Shown: positions 35,919 through 45,343, counted from the stretch's first letter. The stretch is 64,000 nucleotides of DNA from Actinomycetospora lutea (GCF_028737205.1 NZ_JAQZAL010000021.1:1-64000); one strand, 5' to 3'. Numbers and translations are program-made. Notes: generated by a model from the sequence alone, not told the origin.

Positions 35919-38494
35919 CGATCGGCCGTGCGTGGTGACGAGCCACCGACCCGTCCTGCCGGGCCGTGCCGCTCGAGCTCCGCTCCCGTCTCGACGACGG
36001 GTTCGACGTCGGCGACCGGCGCGTCGACGAGCGGCGCGGCGCGGTAGCGGCGCAGCCGGTTGGCGTTGCCGACCACGCACAGCGAGCTCAGGGCCATGGC
36101 GGCGGCGGCGAGCATGGGGCTGAGCCGCAGGCCGAGCAGCGGGTAGAGGACGCCAGCCGCGATCGGGATGCCGGCAGCGTTGTAGACCAGAGCGAAGAAC
36201 AGGTTCTGCCGGATGTTGCGCATGGTGGCTCGGGAGAGCCGGACGGCCGTGACGACGCCGGCCAGCGAGCCGGAGATGAGGGTGATGTCGGCGGCTTCGA
36301 TGGCGACGTCGGTGCCGGTCCCGATGGCGAGGCCGATGTCGGCCTGCGCGAGGGCCGGTGCGTCGTTGATCCCGTCCCCGACCATGCCGACGCGCCGTCC
36401 CTCTGACTGCAGGCGGCGGATCTCGCCGGCCTTGTGCTCGGGGAGCACCTCGGCGAGCACCCGGCGGACACCGACCTGACGGGCGACGGCGGCCGCGGTG
36501 CGCGCGTTGTCTCCCGTGATCATGACGACGTCGAGGCCGAGGTGGTGCAGCGCGGCGACGGCGGCCGCGGAGTCGTCCTTGACGGTGTCGGCCACGGCGA
36601 CGACGCCGGCGGGTTGCCCGTCGACGGCGGCCATGATGGGCGTCCCGCCGTGCGCGGAGAACTCGGCGGCGACGGGGTCGAGGGCCGCGGTGTCGACACC
36701 GTCGTCGGTCAGGAGCCGGTCGGTGCCGACCAGGACGTCGTGACCGTCGACGGTGGCCCGGACTCCCTTGCCGGTGATCGAGGCGAACCGGTCCGCGGTG
36801 GCGTCGCCGACTCCGCGGGCGCGGGCGGCGGTGACGATGGCCGAGGCCAGGGGGTGCTCGCTGTCGGCCTCGGCGGCGGCGACCAGGCGGAGCAGATCCT
36901 GCTCGCTGGTCGGTCCGACGGCTCGGACGTCGGTCAGGGCCGGCCGGCCTGCGGTGATGGTGCCGGTCTTGTCCAGCACGACCGTGTCGAGCCTCTGCGC
37001 GGTCTCGAGAGCTTCGGCGGAGCGGATGAGGATGCCGGCCCGCGCACCTCTGCCCGTGCCGACCATGATCGACAACGGCGTGGCGAGGCCGAGGGCGCAC
37101 GGGCACGCGATGATCAGCACGGCGACCGCGGACACCAGCGCGAGGGTGAGCGCCGGCGGTGGCCCGGTCAGGTACCAGACGGCGAACGTGACCACGGCGA
37201 CCGCGATGACGACGGGCACGAAGTAGGCCGAGATCGCGTCGGCGAGGCGCTGGATGGGCGCCTTCGACGCCTGCGCCTGCTGCACCATGCGGACGATCTG
37301 GGCGAGCATCGTGTCGGCGCCCACCTTGGCCGCCTGCACATGCAGGGAACCGGTGGTGTTGATGGTGGCCCCGATGACCACGTCGCCGGCGTGCTTGGTG
37401 ACCGGGATCGGTTCGCCGGTGACCATGGACTCGTCCACCGCGGAGCTCCCCGAGACCACGGTGGCGTCGACGGGGATCTTCTCCCCGGGCCGGACGATGA
37501 TCTCGTCGCCGACGAGGACCTCGTCGATCCCGATCTCGGTCTCGGTCCCCGCGCGCACCACGCGAGCGGTCCGCGCCCGCAACCCCAGCAGGGCCCGGAT
37601 GGCCTCGCCCGTGCCGGCCTTCGCGCGGGCCTCGAGCAGCCGTCCCAGCACGATGAGGGTGAGGATCACCCCGACGGCCTCGAAGTAGACCTCCCGGACG
37701 TCCTCGGGCAGCAGGCCCGGAGTGAGGGTGACCACCAGGCTGTAGCCGTAGGCAGCCATCGTGCCCAGGGTGATGAGGCTGTTCATGTCGGCGTTGCGGT
37801 GGGCCAGGCTGAGCCACCCGGTCCGGTGGATCGGCCAGCCGGTGTAGAGCATCACCGGCGTGATCAGCGCCAGCTGTACCCAGTGGTCGAGCAGGACCCC
37901 GGGCACCCACTCGGCGCCGAACAGGTCGTGGGCCATGACCGCGACGAGGACGGGGAGAGTGAGGACAGCACCGACGATCAGCCGTCGGCCCAGGTCGGTG
38001 ATCTCCGCGCGCCGCTCCCGCGCCTGCGCGGCCTCGTCCGCGGTCGCGTCGCGGGAAGCCTGCGCCGTGATCGGAGGCGGTGTCGACGTGCCGGTGCCCG
38101 CCGCGTGCCCGGAAGTGTCGGCGGTCTCGACCACGAGCGAGCCGTGGATCATGTTCATCCCGCAGGCGAACGGGAACGTCCCGGCCCGCGCCGGGTCCAG
38201 CGCCACGGTGGTGCGGGAGTGGGCCGGCAGTGCCGCGCTGGTCCCGAAGTCGGGGAACACGACGCGCGACGTGCAGTCGCCGCTCTCCTGCCGGTCGAAC
38301 ACCAGCTCCAGGGGGAGCCCCTGGCGCACCCGGATCACCTCGGGCTGGTAGCCGCCGTGCACCGTCACCTCGACGCGTTGCACGCCCCCGGTGAGGGTCG
38401 CGGCGAGCGCGTGACGGGGGCCGCAGAAGAACCAGCCCAGCGCGAGGACGACCACGACCGCGCCGACCAGCACCACGATCCCGTCCGTGCTCAT
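35915..38494 (-). CDS. copA: Cu(I)-type P1B ATPase with N-terminal cupredoxin domain
   Basis: 859 residues. One membrane helix (about 5-25) leads to an extracytoplasmic cupredoxin-like domain (about 40-125) with [14 protein letters not shown] and a Cys/Met cluster in [10 protein letters not shown]. No HMA domain with MxCxxC is present. The ATPase core follows: the metal-transport motif [11 protein letters not shown], phosphorylation site DKTGTIT, and the hinge [16 protein letters not shown]. It would export Cu(I). The cupredoxin module in place of HMA is uncommon and may hand copper to or from the oxidase. It is convergent with the oxidase gene. Confidence 0.92.
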   Translation of the reverse strand: MSTDGIVVLVGAVVVVLALGWFFCGPRHALAATLTGGVQRVEVTVHGGYQPEVIRVRQGLPLELVFDRQESGDCTSRVVFPDFGTSAALPAHSRTTVALDPARAGTFPFACGMNMIHGSLVVETADTSGHAAGTGTSTPPPITAQASRDATADEAAQARERRAEITDLGRRLIVGAVLTLPVLVAVMAHDLFGAEWVPGVLLDHWVQLALITPVMLYTGWPIHRTGWLSLAHRNADMNSLITLGTMAAYGYSLVVTLTPGLLPEDVREVYFEAVGVILTLIVLGRLLEARAKAGTGEAIRALLGLRARTARVVRAGTETEIGIDEVLVGDEIIVRPGEKIPVDATVVSGSSAVDESMVTGEPIPVTKHAGDVVIGATINTTGSLHVQAAKVGADTMLAQIVRMVQQAQASKAPIQRLADAISAYFVPVVIAVAVVTFAVWYLTGPPPALTLALVSAVAVLIIACPCALGLATPLSIMVGTGRGARAGILIRSAEALETAQRLDTVVLDKTGTITAGRPALTDVRAVGPTSEQDLLRLVAAAEADSEHPLASAIVTAARARGVGDATADRFASITGKGVRATVDGHDVLVGTDRLLTDDGVDTAALDPVAAEFSAHGGTPIMAAVDGQPAGVVAVADTVKDDSAAAVAALHHLGLDVVMITGDNARTAAAVARQVGVRRVLAEVLPEHKAGEIRRLQSEGRRVGMVGDGINDAPALAQADIGLAIGTGTDVAIEAADITLISGSLAGVVTAVRLSRATMRNIRQNLFFALVYNAAGIPIAAGVLYPLLGLRLSPMLAAAAMALSSLCVVGNANRLRRYRAAPLVDAPVADVEPVVETGAELERHGPAGRVGGSSPRTADR

Positions 38495-38678
38495 CGACGG
38501 CCTCCCCTCGCCGGCAGCGTGCGGCCTCGCAGGCTGCCGCCGATCGTCACCACCCGGAGTCCGTCCGGACAGGGACCGACGGCGGGCCGGAGGAGGGTCC
38601 TTCGACCGACCGTGCGGCCGACGCCGGGCCCTGCCCCGCTCGACCGACGCCCCGGCAGCGTCGCCGGCCGCGCCGTCG

Positions 38679-40043
38679 CTACGTCCCCGGTCCGGGCACG
38701 CTGGTGACCTCGATCCAGCTCTCGCCGCCGAAGTGCACCGTGTCGCGGGCCAGGTACGGCGGGACCGGCAGGTCGAACTGCGGGTAGCCCTCCCCCGGGT
38801 CCTTGCGGACCAGGTCGGTGCGGCTGGCCAGGTCGAGGCGCAGGGTCTCGCCGGCGCGCAGCAGGACCGGGCCCGGCGTCAGGCTGAAGCGCAGCACCAC
38901 CGGCTCGTGCGGGGTCAACGGCTCGCGGGCGCCGGGGTCGATCGCGATCTCGATCGTCGTGCTGCGCGCGGCGTCCTGCGCCCGCGCCACCGGCCGCATC
39001 GCCCCCATCGAGAGCGGGTGGGCGGCACCGTGGGTGTCGACGCGCGACAGGCGGGCGAGCACGAACGAGTCGATCTCGTTGCTGCTGAAGGTCAGGCGCG
39101 CGGTGACCGCCCCGGCGAGCTCGACGTCCTCGGTCACCGGCAGCTCGAACGACAGGACCTGGTTCGCCAGCTCGTCGAGCCCGCCGGGCATCGGCACCCC
39201 GAGCGGGACCGCGGCCCAGGAGTTCGACCCCTCCTCCGGGACTGCGTCGGTCAGTCGGTGGACGACGTGGTCGGCGCCGGCGGACGCGAGGTGCAGGCGG
39301 CGCAGCTCGCCCTCCGGCGGCGGGAACGCCGAGGAGGTCGCGAAGCGGTCGGCACCGTCGACCCAGTACCGCACGCGCGGCAGCTCGCCGTAACCGTTGT
39401 CCACACCGCGCAGGACGTGGTCGTAGAAGGCCAGCGCCTCGCCCTGCCAGGCGAACACGGGCAGGTCGTACTCGGGCGGGCCGAGGACCATCCAGCGGCG
39501 GTCGGCCGGCGTGCCGGCGTTCTCGAACAGGTCGTAGGTGCCGTACTGGTGGAAGTTGAAGTAACCGAGGTTCTGCACCACCACGAACGGCACCTCGAGG
39601 TCGCCGAGGACGCCCGTCGAGCCCTCCGGGATCGTCGACGTCTCGCGGTCCTTCTCGTCGAACGTCCAGTGCGCGAAGATCTCGCGGGCCCACGCGCTCG
39701 GGGTCGCGGCCATGAACTTGCGGAACAGCGTCCCGACGTTGCGGTGCACCAGCTTCTCGAGCAGCGGGTGCAGCGGCCCGTTGGTGAGGCGGCTGATCAG
39801 CGCCCGCCGGTTCGGCGACACCCGCCCGGCGTCGCGGGCGTCGGTGAAGTTCGCCCCCAGCCACAGCGCCAGGAAGAAGCTGTTGGGCACCCCGGCGAAC
39901 TGCTGGAACTGGCGGACGAAGTCGGTGCAGATCTCGTTGGCGAAGAACGCCCGCAGCGCCGGTGGCCGGCGCACGGTGCTGTAGCCGGCGATGGAGACGA
40001 CGGCCGGGTAGCGCCCGGGGACGGCGGGTGTGTAGACGACGCC
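38679..40043 (-). pseudogene. CocE/NonD-family hydrolase, 5'-truncated
   Basis: About 450 codons match the middle and C-terminal parts of CocE-type serine hydrolases. RRPPALRAFFANE and VFAWQGEALAFYDHVLRGV come from the hydrolase part, and the C-terminal jelly roll contains [21 protein letters not shown]. The N-terminal part with the catalytic Ser elbow is missing. The frame meets a TAG at 40044-40046, exactly where unrelated sequence from other genes begins on the opposite strand. A start at about 39974 gives a 431-residue product, but it would lack the nucleophile. Confidence 0.75.
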
Positions 40044-40560
40044 CTACATCCTCTACGTCATCGACCTCGGCGAGACCGGTCCGCTGCTCATCGAGGTCGG
40101 CCCCGGCCCGGCCGCCGGCGGGTTCTCGGACTTCTGGCAACGGGAGTTCGGCATCCTCGGCGAGATGGGCCCCGACCGGGGGAGTTACACCGCCGAGGCC
40201 GTCGTCGGCGGTGTGTTCGGCACCCTCGCCCACCCGGAAGCCCGGATCCTCGGCCGCTACCGGGGGGACCGGCTCGGCGTGGTCGGCCGGACGAGCCCGC
40301 TGCCTCTTGCCGCGCGTGTCCAGCGACGGCGTCTGCTGCAACCTTCGCGCGCCGAGCATCCCTGGCCGCCACGGCTTCCCTCGAGCGGCTTCGGTCAGAC
40401 ACTCGGAGGAGAGATCGAGTACGCCCAGGTCGCGCCGGAGCTGGTGGTCGAGGTCGAGACCAACACCGCATACGAGCAGGGCCGATGGCGACACGCCGCC
40501 AACTACGTACGGCTGCGCCCGGACCTCGCTGCGGAGGACGGCCCTCCAGCTGATCGAGGC
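40036..40560 (+). pseudogene. Chimeric remnant: DUF1254 fragment joined to the C terminus of an ATP-dependent DNA ligase
   Basis: After an in-frame TAG at 40033-40035 the frame reads TPYILYVIDLGETGPLLIEV and GFSDFWQREFGILGEMGPDRG, as in DUF1254-domain proteins. At about 40185 it passes without a frame change into AEAVVGGVFGTLAHPEARIL, followed by EHPWPPRLPSSGFG and RWRHAANYVRLRPDL. That second part is the OB-fold end of actinobacterial ATP-dependent DNA ligases. Both pieces lack their starts. Two unrelated gene tails fused next to a truncated CocE gene mark repeated deletion or recombination. Confidence 0.7.
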
Positions 40561-40565
40561 TGGCC

Positions 40566-41597
40566 TCAGCGTCGGCGGGTGATCGCGCCGGCCACGGCGC
40601 CGAGCACGGCGCCGGCTCCGAACAGGACGGCTGTCGTCCGCGACGACGGGCGTCCTCCCAGCGTGACCGCCGGCCGCACGATCACGGGCGCGGGCTCGCG
40701 GACCTGCTCGATCTCGTTCTCGGGCAACGTCGCCGCCCACGCGGTCACGAAGAGGACCAGCCGGGCGACGACGTTGGTGAACACGAGCAGGCCCAGGATC
40801 GGGCCGAACGCGACCCCGGCCGGCGAGGTCGTGACGACGGCGAGGTAGATGGTCATGACCTGCTGGAGCACCACGAGGGCGACGGCGCCGAGAGCGGCCG
40901 CCCGCACGGCGCTGCGCACGGTCACCGGTTCCCGGGGGAGCCGGGCGACGACCCACACCAGCACGATCCAGTTCGCGAGGACGGCCAGGGCCAGCCCGAC
41001 GAGGACGACCAGGAGCTCGGTCCACCAGGTGGGGCCGAGTCCGAGCAGTTCGATCACCGTGCCGGTCATGCCGGTACCGATCGCGGTCACCGCGGACGAC
41101 ACCAGCAGCGCCAGCGCGAGCCCGACCATGGCCAGCAGGTCCATGCCGTAGCGCTTGACCAGGGGCACCGTCGGCTCGCGTTGATCCCACTGCTGGGACA
41201 GCGCCTCCCGCAGGTTGGCGGTCCAGCCCAGACCGGCGATCAGCCCGAAGACCAGACCGATGACGCCCACCGCGTCGCGCTGGCTGATCGCGGTGTCGAT
41301 GATGGCGTTCACCGTGGGGGCCAGCGTCGGCGGCAGGGCGGTCGTGATGGCCTCCCGCAGCTCCGCGAGCAACTGCGGGTTGCTCGCGAGGACGTACCCG
41401 GCGGCGGCGAAGGCCATCATCAGGACCGGGACCAGGGCCAGCACGCTGAAGTAGGTGACCGCGGCCGCGTAGTGATCGCCGTGCTTGTCGACGTACCGCG
41501 TGCCGGCTCGGACCAGGTGATCCAGCCAACGATGCCGAGCTCGCAGCACCTCGAACCGACCGGGCTCGGTCGGCGTCGCACCCTCCGTCGTCGTCAT
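40566..41597 (-). CDS. YihY/BrkB-family membrane protein
   Basis: 343 residues with the six-helix YihY layout: HYAAAVTYFSVLALVPVLMM in helix 1, GLVFGLIAGLGWTANLREAL in the middle and a long C-terminal part ending in basic residues. Once thought to be ribonuclease BN, the family is now seen as membrane proteins of unclear, perhaps transport, role. The start ATG at 41597 overlaps the stop of a possible small gene upstream (41594-41815). The gene looks intact, although it lies within a region of broken genes. Confidence 0.87.
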   Translation of the reverse strand: MTTTEGATPTEPGRFEVLRARHRWLDHLVRAGTRYVDKHGDHYAAAVTYFSVLALVPVLMMAFAAAGYVLASNPQLLAELREAITTALPPTLAPTVNAIIDTAISQRDAVGVIGLVFGLIAGLGWTANLREALSQQWDQREPTVPLVKRYGMDLLAMVGLALALLVSSAVTAIGTGMTGTVIELLGLGPTWWTELLVVLVGLALAVLANWIVLVWVVARLPREPVTVRSAVRAAALGAVALVVLQQVMTIYLAVVTTSPAGVAFGPILGLLVFTNVVARLVLFVTAWAATLPENEIEQVREPAPVIVRPAVTLGGRPSSRTTAVLFGAGAVLGAVAGAITRRR

Positions 41598-41815
41598 GAC
41601 GATCTCCGCCGGCTGGGCTCCGTCTCGGGGGCGGCCGGGTCAGGACCGCTGCGGAGGATCCGCGCTCCCGATCTCCTCGACGACAACACCGTCTGTGGAG
41701 GTCGCCCGGAGAAGGCGAATCCCTCGGATGCGCCGCACGCCTCGGACGACGCACGTTCCTCGACCTGGATCTCACCGCGCACGGCGGACACCCCATCTCG
41801 TTCCAGGTAGCTCAT
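41594..41815 (-). CDS. Possible small protein upstream of yihY
   Basis: A 73-codon frame from ATG 41815 (MSYLERDGVSAVRGEIQVEE) ends by overlapping the YihY start (ATGA). The first 25 residues look like protein; the rest is Ser/Arg-rich. No family is recognised and the binding site is weak. The stop/start coupling is its main support. Confidence 0.3.
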   Translation of the reverse strand: MSYLERDGVSAVRGEIQVEERASSEACGASEGFAFSGRPPQTVLSSRRSGARILRSGPDPAAPETEPSRRRSS

Positions 41816-41854
41816 CGAGACCGCCCCGCCACAACCTCGCGCGAGTCGAGGGAC

Positions 41855-42091
41855 TGCGTCAGTCGTCGTCGCGACGAGCGTCGCGGCGGTCCTCCCGCCG
41901 GTCCCGCCGGTCCTCACGCCGGTCGCGTCGGCGGTTGATCCCCTGGGCGACCACGATGGCGCCACCGACCGCGGCGGCGGTCCGGCGTCGGCGTCGGCGT
42001 CGGGCTGCAAGTGGCATCTCAGACTCCTTCCGCGACCTCCTTCCGCGACGTCGGCCTCGACGGCGGCCAGGACCGCCTGGGTGGGGATCCG
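41855..42091 (+). repeat. Direct repeat copy A (mini-gene plus end of DUF6325)
   Basis: About 237 bp nearly identical to 43082-43308 in the same orientation. It covers a small Arg/Asp-rich gene and the last codons of a DUF6325 gene. Differences are a few substitutions, a codon-scale length change in the Arg run, and a 12-base tandem duplication (CGCGACCTCCTT-type) near 42030-42050 in copy A. Both copies diverge right after GGATCCG. Confidence 0.85.
41859..42017 (-). CDS. Arg/Asp-rich single-helix mini-protein, copy A
   Basis: 52 residues from ATG 42017, with AAGGAG seven bases upstream. It has a run of seven Arg, a hydrophobic helix (TAAAVGGAIVVAQG) and a tail of alternating Arg/Asp/Glu repeats ending in DDD. 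The pattern (short helix, then regularly alternating charges) suggests a membrane-anchored salt-bridge helix. A second copy lies at 43086-43247. No known family comes to mind. Confidence 0.6.
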   Translation of the reverse strand: MPLAARRRRRRRTAAAVGGAIVVAQGINRRRDRREDRRDRREDRRDARRDDD

Positions 42092-42119
42092 ATAGGACAG
42101 AAGCCATCGATCAATTGGG
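42089..42119 (+). pseudogene. Inverted fragment of the DUF6325 gene start
   Basis: These 31 bases match the reverse complement of 43672-43702, the start region of the DUF6325 gene, with two mismatches; one turns its ATG into AGG. They directly abut the DUF6325 3' end of repeat copy A, which is in the opposite orientation. Thus the second copy of this gene has lost its middle and had its head inverted. Confidence 0.7.
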
Positions 42120-42375
42120 CAGTCGGACACCGGCCCCTGACCACGCACAGGGCCGAACGTCCCCCATCCCCCAGAGGTCGCACCGAAACGTGCTCGGGTT
42201 TCCGAACCCCGCGTCCTCGATCAGCACGAGCAGGACGTTGGGCGCCCCGTCCGGTGGCGCGATGTGCGCGCGCCGACCCCAGCCGGGGACCGACCCCTCC
42301 AGGGGTGCGAGCCGTCGTGTCGCGGAACGGGTGGCGTCGAATCGGCAGAGTGGTGCGCTCCTGGCTGTCTGGCAT
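42120..42375 (-). pseudogene. Arylsulfatase N-terminal remnant
   Basis: On the minus strand an ATG at 42375 with GAGGA upstream opens MPDSQERTTLPI. A shifted frame then gives HIAPPDGAPNVLLVLIEDAG and FGNPSTF, the canonical start of arylsulfatases with the first metal-binding Asp pair position. The match stops after about 30 residues and the Cys/Ser-x-Pro-x-Arg active-site region is absent. It is a frameshifted stub next to the scrambled DUF6325 copy. Confidence 0.65.
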
Positions 42376-42444
42376 CGCTGTTCCTCGGTCGGGCGCCGGC
42401 CCGTCGGCCGACGGGTTGCGGTCGTGCCGGACGTGCTCCCGTCA

Positions 42445-42471
42445 CCGGCCCGGGCGCAAGGCCCGAGCCGG
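42445..42471. terminator. GC hairpin downstream of the DUF7144 gene
   Basis: CCGGCCCGGGC (42445-42455) pairs with GCCCGAGCCGG (42461-42471) with one mismatch around GCAAG. It lies 77 bases past the stop of the minus-strand gene ending at 42548. There is no T-tract, so terminator function is likely but unproven. Confidence 0.35.
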
Positions 42472-42547
42472 GTCGGTCGGAGATCTGAAGGGACGACGGC
42501 GCCGCCTCCGCGCGCGAGCCCGGTGGCTGCCGTCGCGGTCGCCACGG

Positions 42548-43006
42548 TCAGGCGTACGCACCGCGGCGATTGGTCGCCAGGGCGTAGATGACGGCGATGT
42601 CGACGGCGATGACGACGATCGCCCACAGCGGGTACGCCGCGATGAAGGCCAGGTTCACGACGGCGCTGATCAGGGCCAGGACGATCCCCACGACGCGGGC
42701 CCACAGGCGCCCGGCCATCACCCCGAACCCGGCGGCGAAGATGAGGACGCCCAGGATCAGGTGGAGCCAGCCCCACGCGTTGTAGTCCACGTTGACCACC
42801 AGGCCGGTGGCCGGGACCACGAAGTAGGAACTGCGCAGGAGGGCGACCAGGCCCTCGATGATCTGGAAGGTCCCGAGCAGGATCATCATGATCCCGGCGA
42901 AGGAGATCCATCCGCTCCAGTCGTCGGTGTCGGAGCCGTAGGACTTCGGGCCCTCCTGGTACATCGACTGTCCACCCGAGAAGGTGCCGGGTCCGGTAGA
43001 GGTCAC
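42548..43006 (-). CDS. DUF7144-family membrane protein
   Basis: 152 residues from GTG 43006 (138 from ATG 42964; the start is uncertain). After a short polar N terminus come four helices: WISFAGIMMILLGTFQIIEG, a second after NVDYNAWGWLHLILGVLIF, a third at VVGIVLALISAVVNLAF, and a fourth at IVVIAVDIAVIYALATN. The spacing and the N-A-WGWLHL motif fit the actinobacterial DUF7144 family of unknown function. It appears intact between two copies of a repeat. Confidence 0.78.
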   Translation of the reverse strand: MTSTGPGTFSGGQSMYQEGPKSYGSDTDDWSGWISFAGIMMILLGTFQIIEGLVALLRSSYFVVPATGLVVNVDYNAWGWLHLILGVLIFAAGFGVMAGRLWARVVGIVLALISAVVNLAFIAAYPLWAIVVIAVDIAVIYALATNRRGAYA

Positions 43007-43081
43007 GGGATGTCCGTTCCCGGAACCGGCGACGCCGGTTCCTCTTTCTGGGCCCGCCCGATGCGGGCCACGGATGCGAGA

Positions 43082-43308
43082 TGCGTCAGTCGTCGTCGTC
43101 GTCGCGACGATCGTCGCGGCGGTCCTCCCGCCGGTCCTCGCGCCGGTCCTCACGCCGGTCGCGTCGGCGGTTGATCCCGTGGGCGACCACGATGGCGCCA
43201 CCGACCGCGGCGGCGGTCCGGCGTCGGCGTCGGGCTGCAAGTGGCATCTCAGACTCCTTCCGCGACGTCGGCCTCGACGGCGGCCAGGACCGCCTGGGTG
43301 GGGATCCG
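43082..43308 (+). repeat. Direct repeat copy B (mini-gene plus end of DUF6325)
   Basis: About 227 bp nearly identical to 41855-42091. In this copy the DUF6325 coding sequence continues past the repeat, so copy B is the more complete one and probably the source. Confidence 0.85.
43086..43247 (-). CDS. Arg/Asp-rich single-helix mini-protein, copy B
   Basis: 53 residues from ATG 43247, AAGGAG upstream. Same design as copy A: five Arg, the helix TAAAVGGAIVVAHG, then repeated RREDRRED units and a DDDDD end. The charged tail differs in repeat number from copy A, as expected for slippage. It directly follows the DUF6325 gene on the same strand, with its ATG overlapping the region just after that stop, so the two likely form one transcript. 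Confidence 0.6.
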   Translation of the reverse strand: MPLAARRRRRTAAAVGGAIVVAHGINRRRDRREDRREDRREDRRDDRRDDDDD

Positions 43309-43697
43309 GCCGCTGGCGACGAGCTGCCCCCCGCTACGGCGCACCGCGGCTCCGAACGGCGCGGCCCAGAGGTTCTCCCACACCATCACCGCCGCCGAAG
43401 TCCCCGCCTCGATCGCCGCGCCCAGGTCCTCGACGTCCTGCTCGGAGAGCACCATCGCGAGCTCGGCCTCGGCGGCCCGGAACTCCCCGAGCTCGCTCTC
43501 GTCGAGGTCGGAGATCTCGGCGGCCTCGAGCGTGCCCTCCGCGTCCTTGCGCAGGAACAGCAGATCGAGGACCCGGATCAGTCCACGGTCGGTCAGGTCA
43601 TTGAGGTAGGGGCGATCTGCCCCTGACCGAAATCGTCACCCGGGAACTGCACGACCACCCAGTCGACGGGCCCCAATTGATCCATGGCTTCTGTCAT
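43249..43697 (-). pseudogene. DUF6325-family protein, frameshifted
   Basis: From ATG 43697 (GGAGG upstream) the frame reads MTEAMDQLGPVDWVVVQFPG and runs to QIAP, then shifts near 43605. The next frame continues YLNDLTDRGLIRVLDLLFLR through VWENLWAAPFGAAVRRSGG to the stop at 43249. Adding one base restores the roughly 149-residue length of DUF6325 proteins. Either a one-base deletion killed the gene or the base was missed in sequencing. Function of the family is unknown. Confidence 0.75.
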
Positions 43698-44372
43698 ATC
43701 GGCCTCCACGTCATGGTCACGCCGCCCGCTTCGGGGCGTGTCCGCCCCGACATTCCGACAGCCGCCCCCGACCCGACCCAGGGCCGAACGTCCCGGTCGG
43801 ACCGGGCATCGCGAGCGGGCCTCGGTGGAGCCCGATGGAGCCCGGTGGCGGGCTCGAGACGTCGCCGCGGATCCCCTCGTCTGGCTCGGGGCTGCGGGCG
43901 GCGCCGCCGGGTGTGACGCTCGGAGGGCGCTCGCCAGGGGTGGGGCACGTCGGGGGCGGGGTGGTGGTCGGTCGTGCTCGCCGGGCCGCCGTCGGTCGCT
44001 GCGGTGTCCACCTCGCGGGGTACCGGGAAGCGTGATCGTGGTCGAGGCCGTGGCGGCCACGAGGTCGAGCGAGCCGGGCTCGGCCAGGCGGCGTGCGACG
44101 CGCACGGTGAGCACGATCCCCGACGCCGAGAAGATCGCCAGGGCGAGGGAGGCTCCGGAGAAGCCGTCGGCCAGGGCTTCGGGAGGCGTTGCGCCGGTCG
44201 TGGCGGCGTGAGGGCCGAGAACCAGGTGCACCGTCGCCACAACAACGAGGTCCAGGCCCGGTGACTACCTCGCCAGGGCCCCCGCGAACACGAGGCGCAA
44301 CAGCCGCGCATCTCGGGGGATCATCCGATCACACCATTGAATTGCGCCTCATTGGCCGAGGCCCTACCTCGT
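43698..44372. other. Gene-poor stretch with one possible transporter scrap
   Basis: No intact gene is seen. On the minus strand about 44036-44240 reads PPEALADGFSGASLALAIF and VLTVRVARRLAEPG, which resembles the last helix of an MFS-type transporter, then dissolves into low-complexity Arg/Pro. The rest holds nothing I can assign. The stretch fits the decayed character of 40-49 kb. Confidence 0.35.
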
Positions 44373-44582
44373 TCAGGTGTCTCCCGCCGCGGCCCGCGCC
44401 GCGGCCATGACGTCCGGGTCGACCCAGCCCGTGGGATCGAGCCCGTTGACGCGAGCACGGTCCACCAGGTCCAGGAGACGGGCGGCGTGTGCCTGCTCCT
44501 CGTGGGAGAGGCCCTCACGACGGGCTCGCCACAGCCCCTCCTGGGCCCGCTCGACCCCTTCACGAAGTGCGGTCTCGAACAT
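44373..44582 (-). CDS. Hypothetical small helical protein
   Basis: 69 residues from ATG 44582, chosen because GAGGAGG lies eight bases upstream; an ATG eight codons earlier lacks a site. The protein is helical and polar: ETALREGVERAQEGLWRARR, then EEQAHAARLLDLVDRARVNG, ending in GWVDPDVMAAARAAAGDT. I recognise no family. No operon partner is visible. Confidence 0.5.
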   Translation of the reverse strand: MFETALREGVERAQEGLWRARREGLSHEEQAHAARLLDLVDRARVNGLDPTGWVDPDVMAAARAAAGDT

Positions 44583-44769
44583 CCCACCCACCTCCTCGCG
44601 GCTCATGACACCGCGTCCGATCGCCGTGCGGTCCGGTGCGCGCCCCGCGCCGCTGGATGTCGCGCGGTACGCGGTGCCGACGCCGATGCCCTGCGGCCCT
44701 GCCGCTCCCGTCCATGACGGCCACGCTCGCAGTCCCGCCCGTCCGGCCGCAGGGCCGAACGACCCGAAG

Positions 44770-45072
44770 CGGGTCAGAAGCTGGGGGTCCGCGAGATCGC
44801 CCGCAGGATCGGGCGCGACGCCTCGACGGTGAGCCGCGAACGACGCCGCAGCCGCCCGCCCGATGACCGCGACTACGACGCCGACCCGGCGCGTGCTCGT
44901 GCTCGTGCTCAGGAACGAGCACGCCGGCCCCGTCTGACCCCGCTGAGCACCCCGGACTGCGCGCGGCGGTGCAGGCCGAGCTCGAGCAGGAGTCGAGCCC
45001 GGAGCAGATCGCCGGCTGGCTGGGGCCACGTGCCGCTGCTGGTGGCCTGGCATCTCTGCCACGAGACGATCT
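44770..45072 (+). pseudogene. IS30-family transposase, left fragment (degenerate)
   Basis: Pieces of an IS30 transposase in more than one frame: VREIARRIGRDASTVSRE (helix-turn-helix), DYDADPARARARAQERARRP, then LRAAVQAELEQESSPEQIAG and WHLCHETI. The sequence stops matching at 45072 and resumes at 47314, so an IS110 element splits it. The frameshifts show the IS30 copy was probably already dead. Confidence 0.75.
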
Positions 45073-45129
45073 GTGAGTGTGTCGCTGCGGTGCTCCGGTA
45101 GGGAGGGCCGTCAGGGTCGGTGCCGGTGA

Positions 45130-45285
45130 CTTCGGTGTGACTCGGAGACAATCTGGCCGCTGCGGCGTGCCTTCTGGTAGACGCGTCCGTCGGCGTTGCC
45201 GGCGCCGGTCTGGTCCATCGGCTGGCCTGATCAGAAGCTTGTCCGCCTCATGGGGCGTGACTCCTCACAGATGTGCCGCTCGGTG
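45130..45285 (+). ncRNA. Bridge RNA of the IS110 element
   Basis: The noncoding left end carries both guide loops in the order known for IS110 bridge RNAs. Target loop: GAGACAATCT (45145-45154) equals the left target GAGACGATCT (45063-45072) at 9 of 10 bases, and CTGGTAGA (45174-45181) is the exact complement of the right target TCTACCAG (47313-47320). Donor loop: AGAAGCTTGT (45233-45242) resembles the right end AGAAGCGTCT (47306-47315; 8 of 10), and CTCACAG (45264-45270) is the exact complement of the left end CTGTGAG (45071-45077). A short hairpin lies between the guides of each pair. Exact RNA ends are guessed. Confidence 0.75.
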
Positions 45286-45343
45286 ACCCTCCCCAGGCTG
45301 GCGCCGATCTGACCGCTGTCCCCGTGGAAGGGAGCACCGGCCG

